The notes below the pieces were generated by a model. That model made no database searches. It saw only the letters and a program-made list of their open reading frames with translations, and was not told the DNA's origin. Of a DNA stretch of 64,000 nt, positions 33,819 through 44,380 are shown piece after piece. The stretch lies in assembly GCA_017979445.1 (NCBI GenBank), contig JADQWC010000133.1:62001-126000 (forward strand), given 5' to 3'. The stretch's first letter is position 1. Each line of letters opens with the position of its first letter. The stretch is from Akebia trifoliata. Lineage: Eukaryota; Streptophyta; Magnoliopsida; Ranunculales; Lardizabalaceae. Made by a program: the position numbers and the translations under genes.

Positions 33819-35215
33819 TGAAAGCGCCCTCGATCCGTGGGGTGCGCGAATCCGCTTTTGACCCTTGAGGTTTGGGAGTCACCACCTAGTTATTAAGGTC
33901 TAGGAACCAAACTGACTCTAAAAAAGACAAACTAATCTACGAAAGAAAAAAAAAAGGTCCAGGGATTACGTTACAGGGTTGGAAACTAGGGTTTATGGGA
34001 GGCTAGGGGGCTCTTAGACCTACTTCTCTTAGGGTTTATCATTTGATACGAAAATAGGGTGTGAGCACCCCTATTTATAGATTTTTTTAGGGGTTGATTT
34101 TGATTGAGTTAATGTTTAATTAGACTTCTTTTAATTAGAGTTGTGTTTTAGTTAGACTTGTTTTAGGTAGAGTTGTGTTTTAATTAGAATTGTTTTAGGT
34201 AGAGTTGTATTTTAGTTAGAACCTTATTAAATAGAGTTATTATTTAATTAGAACTCTATTAGGATTTTGACTTTTGGTCTTATTTGATTGACTTTTAATA
34301 TTTTGACTTTAGTTTTAATTGATTGACTTTTAATATCTTGACTTTAGTCTTGCTTAATTGACTTTAATTTTGACTTTAGTCTCACTTGATTGACTTTAAT
34401 ACCTTGACTTTAGTCTTACTTGGTTGACTTTGATTTTTTGGAGAACCCTCCTCTAATATATCTTTAATTCTTTGGACCCCCAAATGGAGGGGTCCTTAAA
34501 GAAATATCTCACGAACCCTCAACAATTTTACTTGAAAGCCCGATTGATCGATTTTTTAATTCAAAATTTTAAATTAATTTCATTAATATTTAACTTTAAT
34601 TATTTAATATTTTATTTATTAATTTTGAAAATTTTAATTTTGAAAATTGTGAAATTACCATTTTGCCCCCGGAGAGGACTTTTCACGTTTTAAGTCGGTT
34701 TTTAATGTTCTAGGATGTTTTAGAATAGATTTTTTGTAAGGAATTTAATGGAAATATTAGTTTGTGTCATTTATAAAAATTTTTGTGTGAAATGATCGTG
34801 AACTTTACGAGGGGCATTTTCATAATTTTGTCAAATTTTGTGAAAATTGGTTAAATGATTTATTTGGTTTCAATTTGTTATTTTATGTGTTTGAATGGGT
34901 TTTTCTAATCGTAACGTAGGCTCTAGGGTTGTTTTGATGTTAGGGGTATTTTGGTAATTTGGTCAATTTTTAGTGATTTTTATCGTGAAGCTTTTTTTTG
35001 TCTAAAAAAAATGATAATTTCTAAGCTTTTGGGGTTGTATTTTCCTAGCGTAGCGTGATTTCTACAGTTTTGTCAGTTCGAGATACCTCATCCGGATTTC
35101 TGAAACACATCTGGTAACAAAATAAAGCAATGGAAACAACATCCATCATTGGGAACCGTTGCAATCGGGTTGACAAGTTGATTAATCAGGCGAATGCAAA
35201 AATGGGGTGTCTACA
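33819..35215 (-). mobile_element. Solo LTR S2 of the Tat-like family
   Basis: This 1397-bp LTR runs from TGAAAGCG to GTGTCTACA and is flanked by the perfect 5-bp duplication GATGG (33814-33818 and 35216-35220). It has a reversed TATA box (ctatttatag) at 34071-34080. It belongs to the same family as the LTRs of A and B, and lacks part of the U5-side sequence seen in those (about 250 bp shorter). Confidence 0.9.
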
Positions 35216-35220
35216 GATGG

Positions 35221-36346
35221 TAACAACTCATTCCTTTTCAATATGATGAACATAGTTGTCCGCCATGATAATAATGTCATTACCATTGTAGTTACGAAAA
35301 CTTGAGAATTTTTACTTGTCACTGGTGAGATGATATCCACAACCGGAATCAATGATCCAATTGTTATCAAAATTTATTGATGTCAAAGCATCAATTGAAG
35401 TGGTATTTTCTATAAAGCATTTCCCCACTCCTCCTCACCTTTAGATTCACCTTCCTTCTCGACTGCATTTCCTTCTTTCAATTTTACACGACAATTCTTC
35501 CTTACATGCTCAAGTTTACCATACTGGTAATACTTGACATCTTTTCGATTTTCATCATTTTTGTTATGTTTGAAAGAAGCATCATTAGAGTTTCCATTAT
35601 TTTTGAAACCTTTACCTTTATTTTTCCCCTTGTTTTAATTCTTTTTATTCATTGAAAATAGAACATCTCCATCATTCATCGTAATTGAGCATCCGACCAT
35701 TTGATGAGCCAAAGACTCTTAAGGTTCTTGAGCTCCACCAAGGATGGTTATACAACCCACCCTTGAATAGATGTAACATACATAATATATTCCCTTTTTA
35801 ACCCACGAATGATGTGGCGTTTCATTTTTGCTTCCGAGATAGGTTATTCCGGATCAACAATGAAAATTTTTGAACAAAGATTTTTAATCTTCAAGAATAA
35901 TTGTAAAATAGAGAGCTCACCGTGACTAGTGTTAGCCAATTCATTTTCCAACAATTGCAATCGAGCCATGTTTTTATTGTTGAACAACCTATCAAGAGTA
36001 GTCCAAATCTCACGAGTGGATTTGCATCCCATGATGTGATCAAATAAGTCATGATAGATAAAGTGCTTCAAAAATGACTCTGTCTTTGCATTAGTCTTTT
36101 ACCATTTCTTCAAATTATCAATATTTTCTGGAGTATCTTGGGGAGCCAACATATTTTCTCCACCAACAACCTCCCATAAGTCTTCGCCAAGAAGATAAGA
36201 CTCCATACATAATCTCTATATCATATAATTGAATTGATTAAGCAACTCAATATCAAAGCCATTGAACTTTCCACCCATATCCATCTTCAAAAGCAATTGA
36301 TCTTCTTCACCAAGAGAGTCAAGACAATATCAACACCACCCTTATG
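35221..36346 (-). pseudogene. Copia C1 gag and protease start (broken)
   Basis: A UBN2-type Gag segment lies at 35844-36071 (STREIWTTLDRLFNNKNMARLQLLENEL). A degenerate zinc knuckle is near 35490-35530 (YYQYGKLEHVRKNC; the first Cys positions are lost). The protease start is at about 35260-35345 (DSGCGYHLTSDK, then FRNYNGNDI). Solo LTR S2 inserted directly after this protease segment. Frameshifts and stops make it non-functional. Confidence 0.75.
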
Positions 36347-36358
36347 GCTCTAATACCA
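36347..36358 (-). other. Primer binding site of copia C1 (tRNA-Met type)
   Basis: The plus strand reads gctctaatacca directly next to the LTR start TGTGGAG at 36359; reversed it is TGGTATTAGAGC, one base off the usual initiator tRNA-Met site TGGTATCAGAGC. Confidence 0.8.
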
Positions 36359-36661
36359 TGTGGAGAAACACAAAATCCAAATTTTCGGAACTTCGCTTCT
36401 CAAATAGTATAGAAACACACTAACCCAAGATTATCATCCAAGAAGAAGAAGAACAATTAAAAGGATGAAAAGAAAAATATTAATTTAATTTAAAAAAAAA
36501 ACTTTACAAGTTGGAAATGAGACCTCTACTTATACAAGATATAGAATTTGGAGTGTTGATAGTATATTACTTACTTTCTTTCATCTCAAGGGTTATTTCA
36601 AGGACTTGGTTATGAATGAAACTCCCTACATATATAGGTGGGGAAAGAAATTTCTAGCATG
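36359..36661 (-). repeat. Truncated 5' LTR of copia C1
   Basis: It matches the first 300 bases of the 3' LTR at 29152 and then stops abruptly near 'aaatttctagcat', passing into LINE sequence. The outer half of the LTR is gone, together with the LINE segment that should lie between endonuclease and reverse transcriptase. Confidence 0.8.
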
Positions 36662-37230
36662 TATATAATAGATTGTCTATTTATCGTCCCTCCTTGTTAT
36701 TTTCATTAATCAACTTTTATTAAAGGAAGAAAAGTTCAAGATAATATTTTTCTACCGCATGAAATAGTCCATAATTTCTATCTTAAAAATTTCCCCCAAT
36801 CTATTTAATCAAAAATAGACATTCACAAGGTTTATGATTGTGTGAACTAGAGCTTCTTAGAGTCTGTTTTGGGGCAACTTGGTTTTTTGGAATGTTGGAT
36901 TAGTCTAGTCATGGAATGTGTTTCCACAGTTAGATTTTTTGTTTTAGTAATGGGTCTTGTTTTGGTTATTTTCCTAATGAAAGGGGTCTTCAACAAGGGG
37001 ATCCCTTGTCCCCTTATTTATTTACCTTAGTCACGGAGGCTTTTTTGTTTTTAATTTTTTCAAGAGAAAGTGGATTCTGAAAGTAATCTAATTCCAACAG
37101 TTCATAGAATACAGGGAATTTGTCACTTAATTTTTGCAGATGATCACCTTTTATTTTCCAGGAATGTGGATTCTTTGTTATCATGTATACACGAAGTTTT
37201 AATATTTTAAAATAGGACCCAAAAAGAATT
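36662..37230 (+). pseudogene. LINE reverse transcriptase fragment
   Basis: Frames read FIKGRKVQDNIFLPHEIVHNF, then SKIDIHKVYDCVN, FLESVLGQLGFLECWI, and near 37130 ICHLIFADDHLLFSRN, which holds the FADD catalytic box of non-LTR reverse transcriptases. The RGLRQGDPLSPYLF motif is decayed but visible near 36990-37020. The strand and order agree with the endonuclease fragment at 28962-29151, so both probably come from one LINE split by copia C1, with roughly 700 bp missing between. Confidence 0.75.
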
Positions 37231-37600
37231 TAACACCTATGGCTGGGTTCATAGTTTAACCTTCAAAATTCCGATTCACTGGAATTGGAAATAATACTTA
37301 ATTATTTATAAATAAAAACTAAAGGTTACTTATCGTTTTGTTCTCCACATAACTTGATCCAGTTTCTAACCCAACTTGAAGCATTTTTCATCCTGACTTG
37401 ATTGAGTTGTTTAGTTGACTCTAAAATTTTCCAAGTTGACTCGGCTATTGGTTTCCATCAAGTTTTGGACTCAACTCACCTCCGAATCCATTTGAGTCGA
37501 CTCAACTTATTTTAAAAGAGTGGTTGAGTTCAAGTCCATACTGAAAATAGCTCACAGTACTCTTTTTAAAATAGTCATAAATACAAAACTATAGCCACCA
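37231..37600. other. Downstream region of the zinc-finger gene
   Basis: AT-rich sequence with no recognised feature; it probably includes the 3' untranslated region of the minus-strand gene that stops at 37666. No clear poly(A) signal can be singled out. Confidence 0.4.
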
Positions 37601-37665
37601 TTTAGTAATTTGTCTTCTTACGGACACTCAAACAGTAACAAATTCCAATTACTATGAAAACTAAA

Positions 37666-38579
37666 CTAATAATGCATAGAGTCATGACCTCCTTTTCCTT
37701 GTTCTTCTTCATGGTCTTCATCTTCTTCGTATTCAAATAACTCGGCAACGTGTGATGCGTGACCAGCTCCAAAAGCACAGATATGGTCCTTAAGAGACCT
37801 CTTGTGCTTAAAATCAGACCCACAGACACAAAACCAGAGCTTCCCGCAGTTCTTTTCATGGGTACGCCAGTCTCCCCTTACCGCGAAAGCCTTCCCACAT
37901 TTATGACATCCAAATGGCTTGGCTCCATGCTTCCTCTTGTAATGTGTCTGAAGTGTTCTGAAGTCCTTCAATGGCTTAGACCTTGGATGATCAATGTTGT
38001 TCTTACAACCTTGAGCACAGCAATAGCAAGGCAATCTTAACATTGGTGAAACTGGTGTCGTCCCCCTTAGAGACTCTGGACCCTTTCGATACTGTGAGCC
38101 GTGTCCCCACATATGCATCTAGAAAAATTAAAAGTAAAATAAAATGTAACCATTAATTAATTAATTAATTAATTAACAAAAACTTCTACTTTTTGAACTT
38201 CTTTCAACTACACCTGCATGTTGTTGTAGCGATTAAAAGTCTTGCTACACACAGTGCAAGAGAATTGAGTCGGACCGACGAGGATTTGAGAAGGAGAAGG
38301 AATCCAGTACTGCCCGTTGAATGAGACACCATTGTTAGTGGTATTACTTGTGCTTGATCTTGCAAGTGGGGGTCCAATATGAAGAGCTACAGTAATACTT
38401 TCCTCATTACTAGGGTTTTTGGAATTCTCATTTCGATTCCAAGTCCGAAACCCGAGATGGGTTTTGAAAGTTTGTTGACCAGGAGGGGAAAGAGTGAGAA
38501 GTATGGATTCTTCATCATCTTCATCATCTAAACAAGCGCTTTCACTTGAAGAGAAATCGTTAAGGGAAGGAGTGTGCAT
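37666..38579 (-). CDS. WIP6: WIP-type C2H2 zinc-finger transcription factor (WIP6/DOT5-like), two exons
   Basis: Exon 1 is 38579-38214 (122 codons) and exon 2 is 38118-37666 (150 codons and stop), giving a 272-residue protein. The 95-bp intron has a GT donor (atgcag/gtgtag) and a pyrimidine-rich AG acceptor (tttttctag/atgcat). The splice joins NNMQ to MHMWGHGS, restoring the first finger. The WIP motif [17 protein letters not shown] is at residues 90-106. Finger 1 uses Cys108, Cys111, His124 and His128; finger 2 has Cys153-160 with His181 and His186; finger 3 has Cys193, Cys196, His209 and Cys213; finger 4 has Cys219, Cys221 and His234. A basic run (KHKRSLK) follows, then an acidic tail (residues 248-261). 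WIP proteins are nuclear regulators of development. The [12 protein letters not shown] text, FGAGHASH and acidic tail are closest in my memory to WIP6/DOT5, linked to leaf venation in Arabidopsis; that orthology is inferred. No defect is seen. Confidence 0.9.
38119..38213 (-). other. Intron of the WIP gene
   Basis: This is a 95-bp intron with GT-AG borders at the position conserved in WIP genes, inside finger 1. It contains a short TTAA repeat run (about 38153-38176). Confidence 0.9.
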
Positions 38580-38880
38580 GGTGACAATAACAGTAGCTAA
38601 GATCTAGGAGAGAAGGAGGGGAGGGTGAGGGGTATTCAGATTTTGGATGAAAAGTTAAGTGTGAGTAAAGATAGTAAGGCAGCAAATAAATAAGAGTGTG
38701 GATCGTACGCACCCAGAGTGGAGGTAAGTAGAAACCCACCCTACTCCCACACCTGAAACGTTGCCACGTAAGTTTCAATTCAAAGAATTTGTTGAATTTT
38801 TGTTTACGAGGCAAATGTTTAGGTAGGGTTTCAATCCTACACCATGGGTGCATACGATCCATTCTCAATAAATAAATTCA
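38580..38880 (-). promoter_or_regulatory. Upstream region of the WIP gene
   Basis: On the minus strand this has a CT-rich leader-like stretch just before the start codon (about 38600-38635), as is common in plant 5' untranslated regions, and an AT-rich 'cttatttatttg' near 38685 that might act as a weak TATA element. The 102-codon open frame here is not supported by any family. Confidence 0.35.
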
Positions 38881-39140
38881 TGATGGGGGTTTTTGGATTT
38901 TTGTTAAGCCTGATGGTTTTAAGCCTTAGGAATTTTATTAGGGTTTTGAACTAGAAAACAGATACTGTACTCCCGGCAGTGGGTTCCTACCTTTGCAACA
39001 TTCTTTCAGGCTTACCATTAATGAGGTTTTGGCACACATTTTTTTAGAGCTGCTTTTGGCACTTCACCTATTACTTATCACACCCCAATTTTTTAAAGTA
39101 TCTATTAAACCTTAATTAAAGATTAAGAGTCATGATAATA

Positions 39141-39310
39141 TGACGCCCTCCTTTGCATATGTCCCCTACGCTCCCCATCACAGAACTGTAGATCATTTTC
39201 CTCGGGATACACAAGAAAAGGATTTATGATTTTATGTATCCCGAGACAAATGATCTAGGATTTTTTGATGGGACGTAGTGGGGCATATGTCATAGGATGG
39301 CGTGGTGTCA
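39141..39310. repeat. Imperfect foldback (about 75-bp arms)
   Basis: The left arm (39141-39214) and the reversed right arm (39236-39310) share words such as 'tgac', 'gcatatg'/'acatatgc', 'ccccatca'/'tcccatca', 'tagatcatttt'/'tagatcattt' and 'ctcgggataca'. The centre is near 39225. No matching target duplication was found. It may be a MITE or a hairpin in a decayed LTR, since 'cacaccccaattttttaaa' lies upstream at 39080. Confidence 0.75.
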
Positions 39311-39515
39311 GGAAATCATTTCACAAAGATTAAAACAATTGTTCAAACATTCAAAAGTTTGACTCAAGTTATAATTTCCACATTACAAAATGTTATAGCA
39401 CTCATTCAAACAATTTCAGTAATTGCTTAAAATTTTGGTTAGACTTGTATAAAATCCTAAACCTGAAATAAATAAAGAAAGAAATCTAGCAGAAAAAAGA
39501 AAAAAAAGAAAAATA

Positions 39516-39622
39516 GAGTTTCTATTGGCACCCCAAGTTTTAGTTATTCTCAACCATTCACATATTTTCTTTATTTTTAATTGGAGTGTAATAAGTAAAA
39601 GTTGGGGTGCCAATAGCAGCTC
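39516..39622. mobile_element. Small MITE-like element, about 107 bp
   Basis: Terminal inverted repeats: left 'gagtttctattggcacccca', right (reversed) 'gagctgctattggcacccca', continuing with few mismatches for about 33 bases ('agttttagttatt' and 'acttttacttatt'). The interior is AT-rich and non-coding. Target duplication is unclear because both flanks are A- or T-runs. Confidence 0.7.
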
Positions 39623-40100
39623 TTTTTTTTATTTTTTTTAGTTTTATGAATCAATGATGTCTTAATGAATATGAAGAAATTGAAAAGGGTAAAACCCTTA
39701 ATTTACTGGTCTAAATAGTGTAAAATAGGAGAATCTCCATAAAAGAATTTTTATTTATTATTATTTTTTTTAACAATAAATACGGGAGATCTGAAAAAAT
39801 GATTAAAATAGAGGAAGTTCTTGAAAACCTCCAAAGATAGCCAATGTTTCCGCCAGTTACTGATTTTTAGATGATGAATTGGAACAATTTCTCATGGGCT
39901 GATTTGCTGATGGATGGATGGTCTCCAAGTACAAGATGAAACATGCTTGTATCCAATAACCAAAAAAATCACTAATCAAGTCAACCAATATAATGTTTGA
40001 ATCCAATGGTAAGAAAATGCCAATTAAAGTGTGCTCATCATGAAAGTTGTTTGAATCCAAAATCTTCAATCAGGGTTATTCTTGACATGTAGCGTTACGA
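39623..40100. other. Intergenic stretch without recognised feature
   Basis: AT-rich DNA; short open frames only. Nothing recognised. Confidence 0.5.
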
Positions 40101-40149
40101 AAGCATGGGTTAAATTATCGTGGTCTGCCCATGGTTGGTGAGCCCAAAA

Positions 40150-40560
40150 GATGTATAAAGGGGTCTACAAAGAAGACTGAGAGGGAAAGAGAGAGAGAGA
40201 GAGAGGTACGTGGAGGAATGTGAAATGGGAATTACTACGTTGGTTTTGGTGCGTTTGGGAATGAGGAGACAAGAGAGCGGCAAGGGAGGAAAGATGGGAG
40301 AGGGGAGATGCATGCGATGGGATGGTGTACCAACAAACACACACACTCTGTTTGTCTTTCCCCAACTCTGTCTCGTACACCGAGCCACACTCGCTTTCCT
40401 ACCTTCACTCTTTTGCTTTCTCGTTCTGTCTCTGTTCTTTCTCTCTACTTTTTTTTTCTGCCCACAATCATCTCTATTACTCTTTTCTTTTATCTATGAG
40501 AGAAACTCTCACATTTGTACTTAAAAAGAGACACTGAGGTAAAGATGTATGCCCAAATGG
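40150..40560 (+). promoter_or_regulatory. Promoter-like patch with GA- and CT-rich leader
   Basis: A TATA-like 'tgtataaagg' lies at about 40152. It is followed by a GA run (40185-40206), a G-rich purine stretch and then a long pyrimidine-rich stretch (40340-40490), ending with a donor-like 'cactgaggtaaag' near 40534-40545. This composition is typical of the 5' untranslated region and first intron border of a plant gene. Several overlapping frames of 60 to 104 codons on both strands lack any family signature. If a gene started here, the copia array from 40836 has displaced its body. Confidence 0.35.
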
Positions 40561-40835
40561 AAAGGAGGAGAAAAGACTAACGTTACTGTGTGAACAAAGC
40601 TTAACTTTTCTTCGGAAGAAAGAACCATTTTTCTCGATCAAAACTGGTTGGGAGATGTCGCACTTACGAGCGTCTCATCTATGGCACGGGTCCGTAACTA
40701 TATTATGTAGACGAATAGTTTCTCTTGGTTCTCTATGTTTATATTACCAGTATCAAAGAAGGATTTAAATAAAGGCGATATTATAGAGAATTTACCTCTT
40801 AATGGCTGTTACTTTGAATGTAAGAAGGATGAATT

Positions 40836-41345
40836 TGTTGGAGATTCTGATTCTAGTTTGTTGAGACAATAAATTATAAGCAATAGTATAATGTAAACAA
40901 CTCGTAGAAATTGAAAAAATTTATCGGTGACTGTGGCATGGAGAAGCCGCTGTCATTAAAACCAATTTCGCCCCCTTTGGAATAAATCCCCAGTGCAGTC
41001 AGTTTCAAGCATTTGATTTCAAAGATTTAATAGTCACTATCTGCTAACCGTGCACGCGGAAATAGCAAATCTACAGTGAACTCGATTGGATCGAACTTCA
41101 TACAAGTAGTAAAATTTTGTATTGGAGAGAACAGGAGAATAGAAGGGAAAGTTATGTGTTTTTTCTATATTTTAACAAAAGGGAACGATCTTATTTTATA
41201 AACAGTAGGCCACTAGTTCACAACAAGCCCAACGATTCACAATTGTAATATAGACACGTTGTTTGGGCCATGAGAAGTCCAAACGGTCAAAATATTAATT
41301 TGCAGATCAACGGTTGAGATAAAAATGTAGATCAACAGTTGAGAA
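40836..41345 (-). repeat. Copia C2 LTR, left copy
   Basis: Starts TGTTGGAGATTCTGA and matches the copies at 42912 and 48297 through 'ataaattataagcaatagta', 'aagggaacgatcttatttta' and 'aacagtaggcca'. The match stops near 41345, where sequence jumps into integrase coding remains. Confidence 0.8.
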
Positions 41346-41600
41346 GATAGACTCTTGTAAATTTACAATAATCATCTATAAAAGTAATGTAATACCTTTT
41401 ACCTCCTCTAGACTCAAGATTTCTAAAATCTCCAAGATCAGTATGAATAAGACTATAAAGTTCTGAAGATGTTCTTTATATGTTACAGTGTGACTTACGT
41501 GTAAATTTTGATTCTACACAAATCTTGCATTTATCTAGTTCTTTAATTTCTAAACTAGGTAAAATACCTAAGTTCTTCAATTTCTTTAATTTTCCTAAAC
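41346..41600 (-). pseudogene. Copia C2 integrase N-terminal scrap (left unit)
   Basis: It corresponds to 46690-46990 of the right unit (for example 'cttagtctaacatgccataaag'-type text in both). It borders the left LTR directly, so everything downstream of the integrase start was deleted in this unit. Confidence 0.6.
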
Positions 41601-42905
41601 TGGTGTGACTAGTCTAACATGCCATAAAGAAATTGACCTAACAAGATAAGAAGAAGACGGTGCAATTTCATTCCTAATATTAAGTACAAAAAAATGCCTA
41701 TTACAATATTCTTTTCTCAGAAATACCCCATTTTTAGTCAGTACTAGTTTGTTCGACTCAAACACAAGTTTAATTCCAACTTTATTCAAAAGAGACTCAG
41801 ATGCAAGATTTCTTCTCATGATAGGAACATGAAAAACATCTTTGAGTACTAACGTCTTCTTAGAAGTTAGTTTAATGATCACTTTGTCTTTTTCCAACAA
41901 CTTGAGATGTTTTTGAGTTTCCTAAATAGACTACTTCGTCTCCCATAGAATTGTAGGAAGTAAACATCTCCCTGTTTTCACATACATGTCTCGTAAAGAG
42001 AACTGCAATAATAGTGTCATTATTAATTTCAGTTAGATTCACAAGATTTCCTTTCGATTTTTCCTTAGTTTTCCTGAATCTGCTATCAGTTACATGATGA
42101 CTAGGTTTATCACACACAAAGCAACTACCTTTTGGCTTCTTGAAGCCAATAGTATTCTTTATCCTTGGTCCATATTTTTTAAACACTTTTTTAGGTTTGA
42201 ACCTAAATGGTTGAGAATCTCCTTTTATGAGATTACCTTTAGTATCAAAATGTTTGACCTTACCATTTTTCTCTCTTTGTCTACTAGTGTCTTCTATGTT
42301 GATGTGGACAATGAGATCTCCAAGATATTTATCTTTCTTTTTCTGCCTCAAATTAGTCTTGTATTCATTCCAGTTTTCAGGAAGTTTCTCGATTAGAAAT
42401 GACACTACAAACTATTTTGGCAAACTTAATGCCTTCATACGTCAACTCGTAAATAATGTTTTGAAATTCATTCACTTAGTCTATAATTGACTTCCCATCA
42501 ACAAATAAAAATTCTAAGAATATTTTTAACTACATATTTTTTGCCACCCACATTTTCTATTATATATTTCTTCTTTAGTGCCCCTCACAATTCTATAGTT
42601 GTCCCATACACACAATAAATATCATACAAAGTATTTACAAGACAAGATAAAATATAATTCCTACAAATTTTATCTACTTTGATCAAATTCTACAGATTAG
42701 GGTATCTTTTTGTATGTTTTTTTTTATTTTGAGTATGAACAGTACATTAAGGGCTTCATGGAAGAAGAACATCTTTTAGCTCCATCTTCGATAAAATATC
42801 CCATTAAAGGGTTCTGGTTTCAACCAATCAGGTTTCACATGTTTAGGTTTGAAATTCATGTTTCAAAGTTCAGAAGCAGAAAAGGATAAAGGTATAAATT
42901 GGTTG
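41595..42905 (-). pseudogene. Copia C2 gag-protease (left unit), broken
   Basis: The 177-codon frame at 41872-42405 holds the Gag part (LPENWNEYKTNLRQ), a zinc knuckle with a lost final Cys (CFVCDKPSHHVTDSRF) and a decayed protease entry (TRHVC, NREMFTSY). The frame at 41595-41900 continues the protease (VIIKLTSKKTLVLKDVFHVP, RRNLASESLLNKVG). Gag start sequence extends to 42905, next to the middle LTR. The DSGA active-site text is not intact. Confidence 0.75.
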
Positions 42906-42911
42906 TAAGAT

Positions 42912-43915
42912 TGTTGGAGATTCTGATTCTAGTTTGTTGAAATAATAAATTATAAGTAATAGTATAATGTAAACAACTCGTTGAAATTGGAAGAGCTTAT
43001 CGATCATTGAGGTATGAAGATGTCGCTATCCTTAAAACCAATTTTGCTCCCTTAGGAATAAATTTCCTGTGCAGTTGGTTTCAGGTGTTTGGTTTCCAAG
43101 ATTCAACAGTCTACTAACCATGCACACGGAAATAACAGATCTACAACAAACTCGATTAGATCGAACTTCATAAAAGCAACAGGATTTTGTATCGAAGAGA
43201 ACTAGAGAGAAGAAGAGAAAGTTCTATGATTTTTCTGTATTTTAACAAAAGGGAACGATCTTATTTTATAAACAGTAGGCCATCGGTTCATAACAGGCAC
43301 AACGATTCACAATTGTAATGTAGACACGTCGTTTGGGCCTTGAGAAGCCTAAACGGTCAAAACATTAACTCGTAGATCAACGGTTGAATTTAAATTAAAA
43401 TTTAGCAAAAATGGGCCTATCACGCACACCCATGTGAGGCTTAAATTTTGAGATTTGCACCCCCCTGTGCACTCATTGTATGTGCAAACACGGACTAAGG
43501 TTTTCCAACGGGTTGGCTCCAAATACAATGGGTTGTAGTTTCATAGTGCCTTGGGCTCCCATGTGCGTGCGAGGCCTAACCTCTTTCTCTCTTATACTCA
43601 AGCAATACAGAGAAAGGGATCATAAATAAGTTGAGAACTATTTTGTATTTACCCGATGTGGGACTAAAAAATGGAGAGTTGTCTTTACCGCTCTCATAAC
43701 CAAAAAAGCAAAGAGAATATTTGACTGTCAACTAATACAAAAAAGGAAAGAGGAAAAAATTCTTTTATTTTTCACCAAAAAAGGAAAAATCTACTTTTTA
43801 CAAGTAACACTCAAGAGGTCTTGAGTTCAAATCTTATCCTCAAAATTATATGAAATAAAAACTACGAATTTTACAATAATACCCCAATTTTACAATAATA
43901 CCCCACAGATTCATA
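42912..43915 (-). repeat. Copia C2 LTR, middle copy (shared by two units)
   Basis: Starts TGTTGGAGATTCTG and is the most complete LTR of the three. It continues past 43400 into sequence with 'gatgtgggactaaaaaatgg' and ends somewhere near 43795-43915; the outer border is uncertain. It acts both as 5' LTR of the left unit and as 3' LTR of the right unit. Confidence 0.65.
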
Positions 43916-44380
43916 GTAAGAAGAGAAGGAATACTACTCGTAAAAGTGAAATATCGGATACCTAATATCGATATCTTTTGGACTTAATCGATACTTAGTA
44001 TAGATAGAAAGAACTCACAGGGACCTAGTATAACTAGGTTACTTAACCATTTCCCTTTTAGTGTAAGTTAAATATCATATCATACATATCTTTCTTTTTA
44101 GGAAGCAGCCCCACTTCCACATTCACATAGGTAAGTCCATCAAGTGTGTTCTATGACTATTACACACCACCCAATAAGGCTATGGACTATATTAAGAACT
44201 TTTTTTCATCTTTAACTCGTCATAAATAAGCACTACTTAACACCATAGGAATGGGACAAAGAGTTTGTCAACTCTTTTTCACTAGTGCTTTATCAATTAG
44301 TTCAATGACTTGTTATTACCCATTAAATCTATTTCTTGAGATGTCCAATCATGTAGATTGGAATTCCATCACAGACTAAT
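43916..44380 (-). other. Copia C2 3' untranslated region and RNase H border
   Basis: AT-rich sequence between the middle LTR and the first recognisable pol remains of the right unit. Nothing coding is intact. Confidence 0.45.

Larger units (their letters stand above)
29152..36661 (-). mobile_element. Ty1/copia element C1 (minus strand, interrupted by two solo LTRs)
   Basis: Reading leftwards: partial 5' LTR (36359-36661), primer site (36347-36358), gag, protease, integrase, reverse transcriptase, RNase H, polypurine tract, and 3' LTR (29152-29785). Integrase before reverse transcriptase defines copia order. The element splits a LINE. Its 5' LTR is cut short on the outer side, so no target duplication can be read. 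Two solo LTRs lie inside it. Confidence 0.85.

Noticed and set aside
37759..38040. 93-codon plus-strand frame
   Set aside because: It lies antisense to exon 2 of the WIP gene.
40190..40420. Possible microRNA hairpin
   Set aside because: I compared it with common plant miRNA sequences from memory (miR156, 159, 166, 396, 408, 482) and found no match, and no strong stem is visible by eye.
40165..40537. Six overlapping short frames on both strands
   Set aside because: They come from low-complexity GA and CT tracts; no frame has a family motif.
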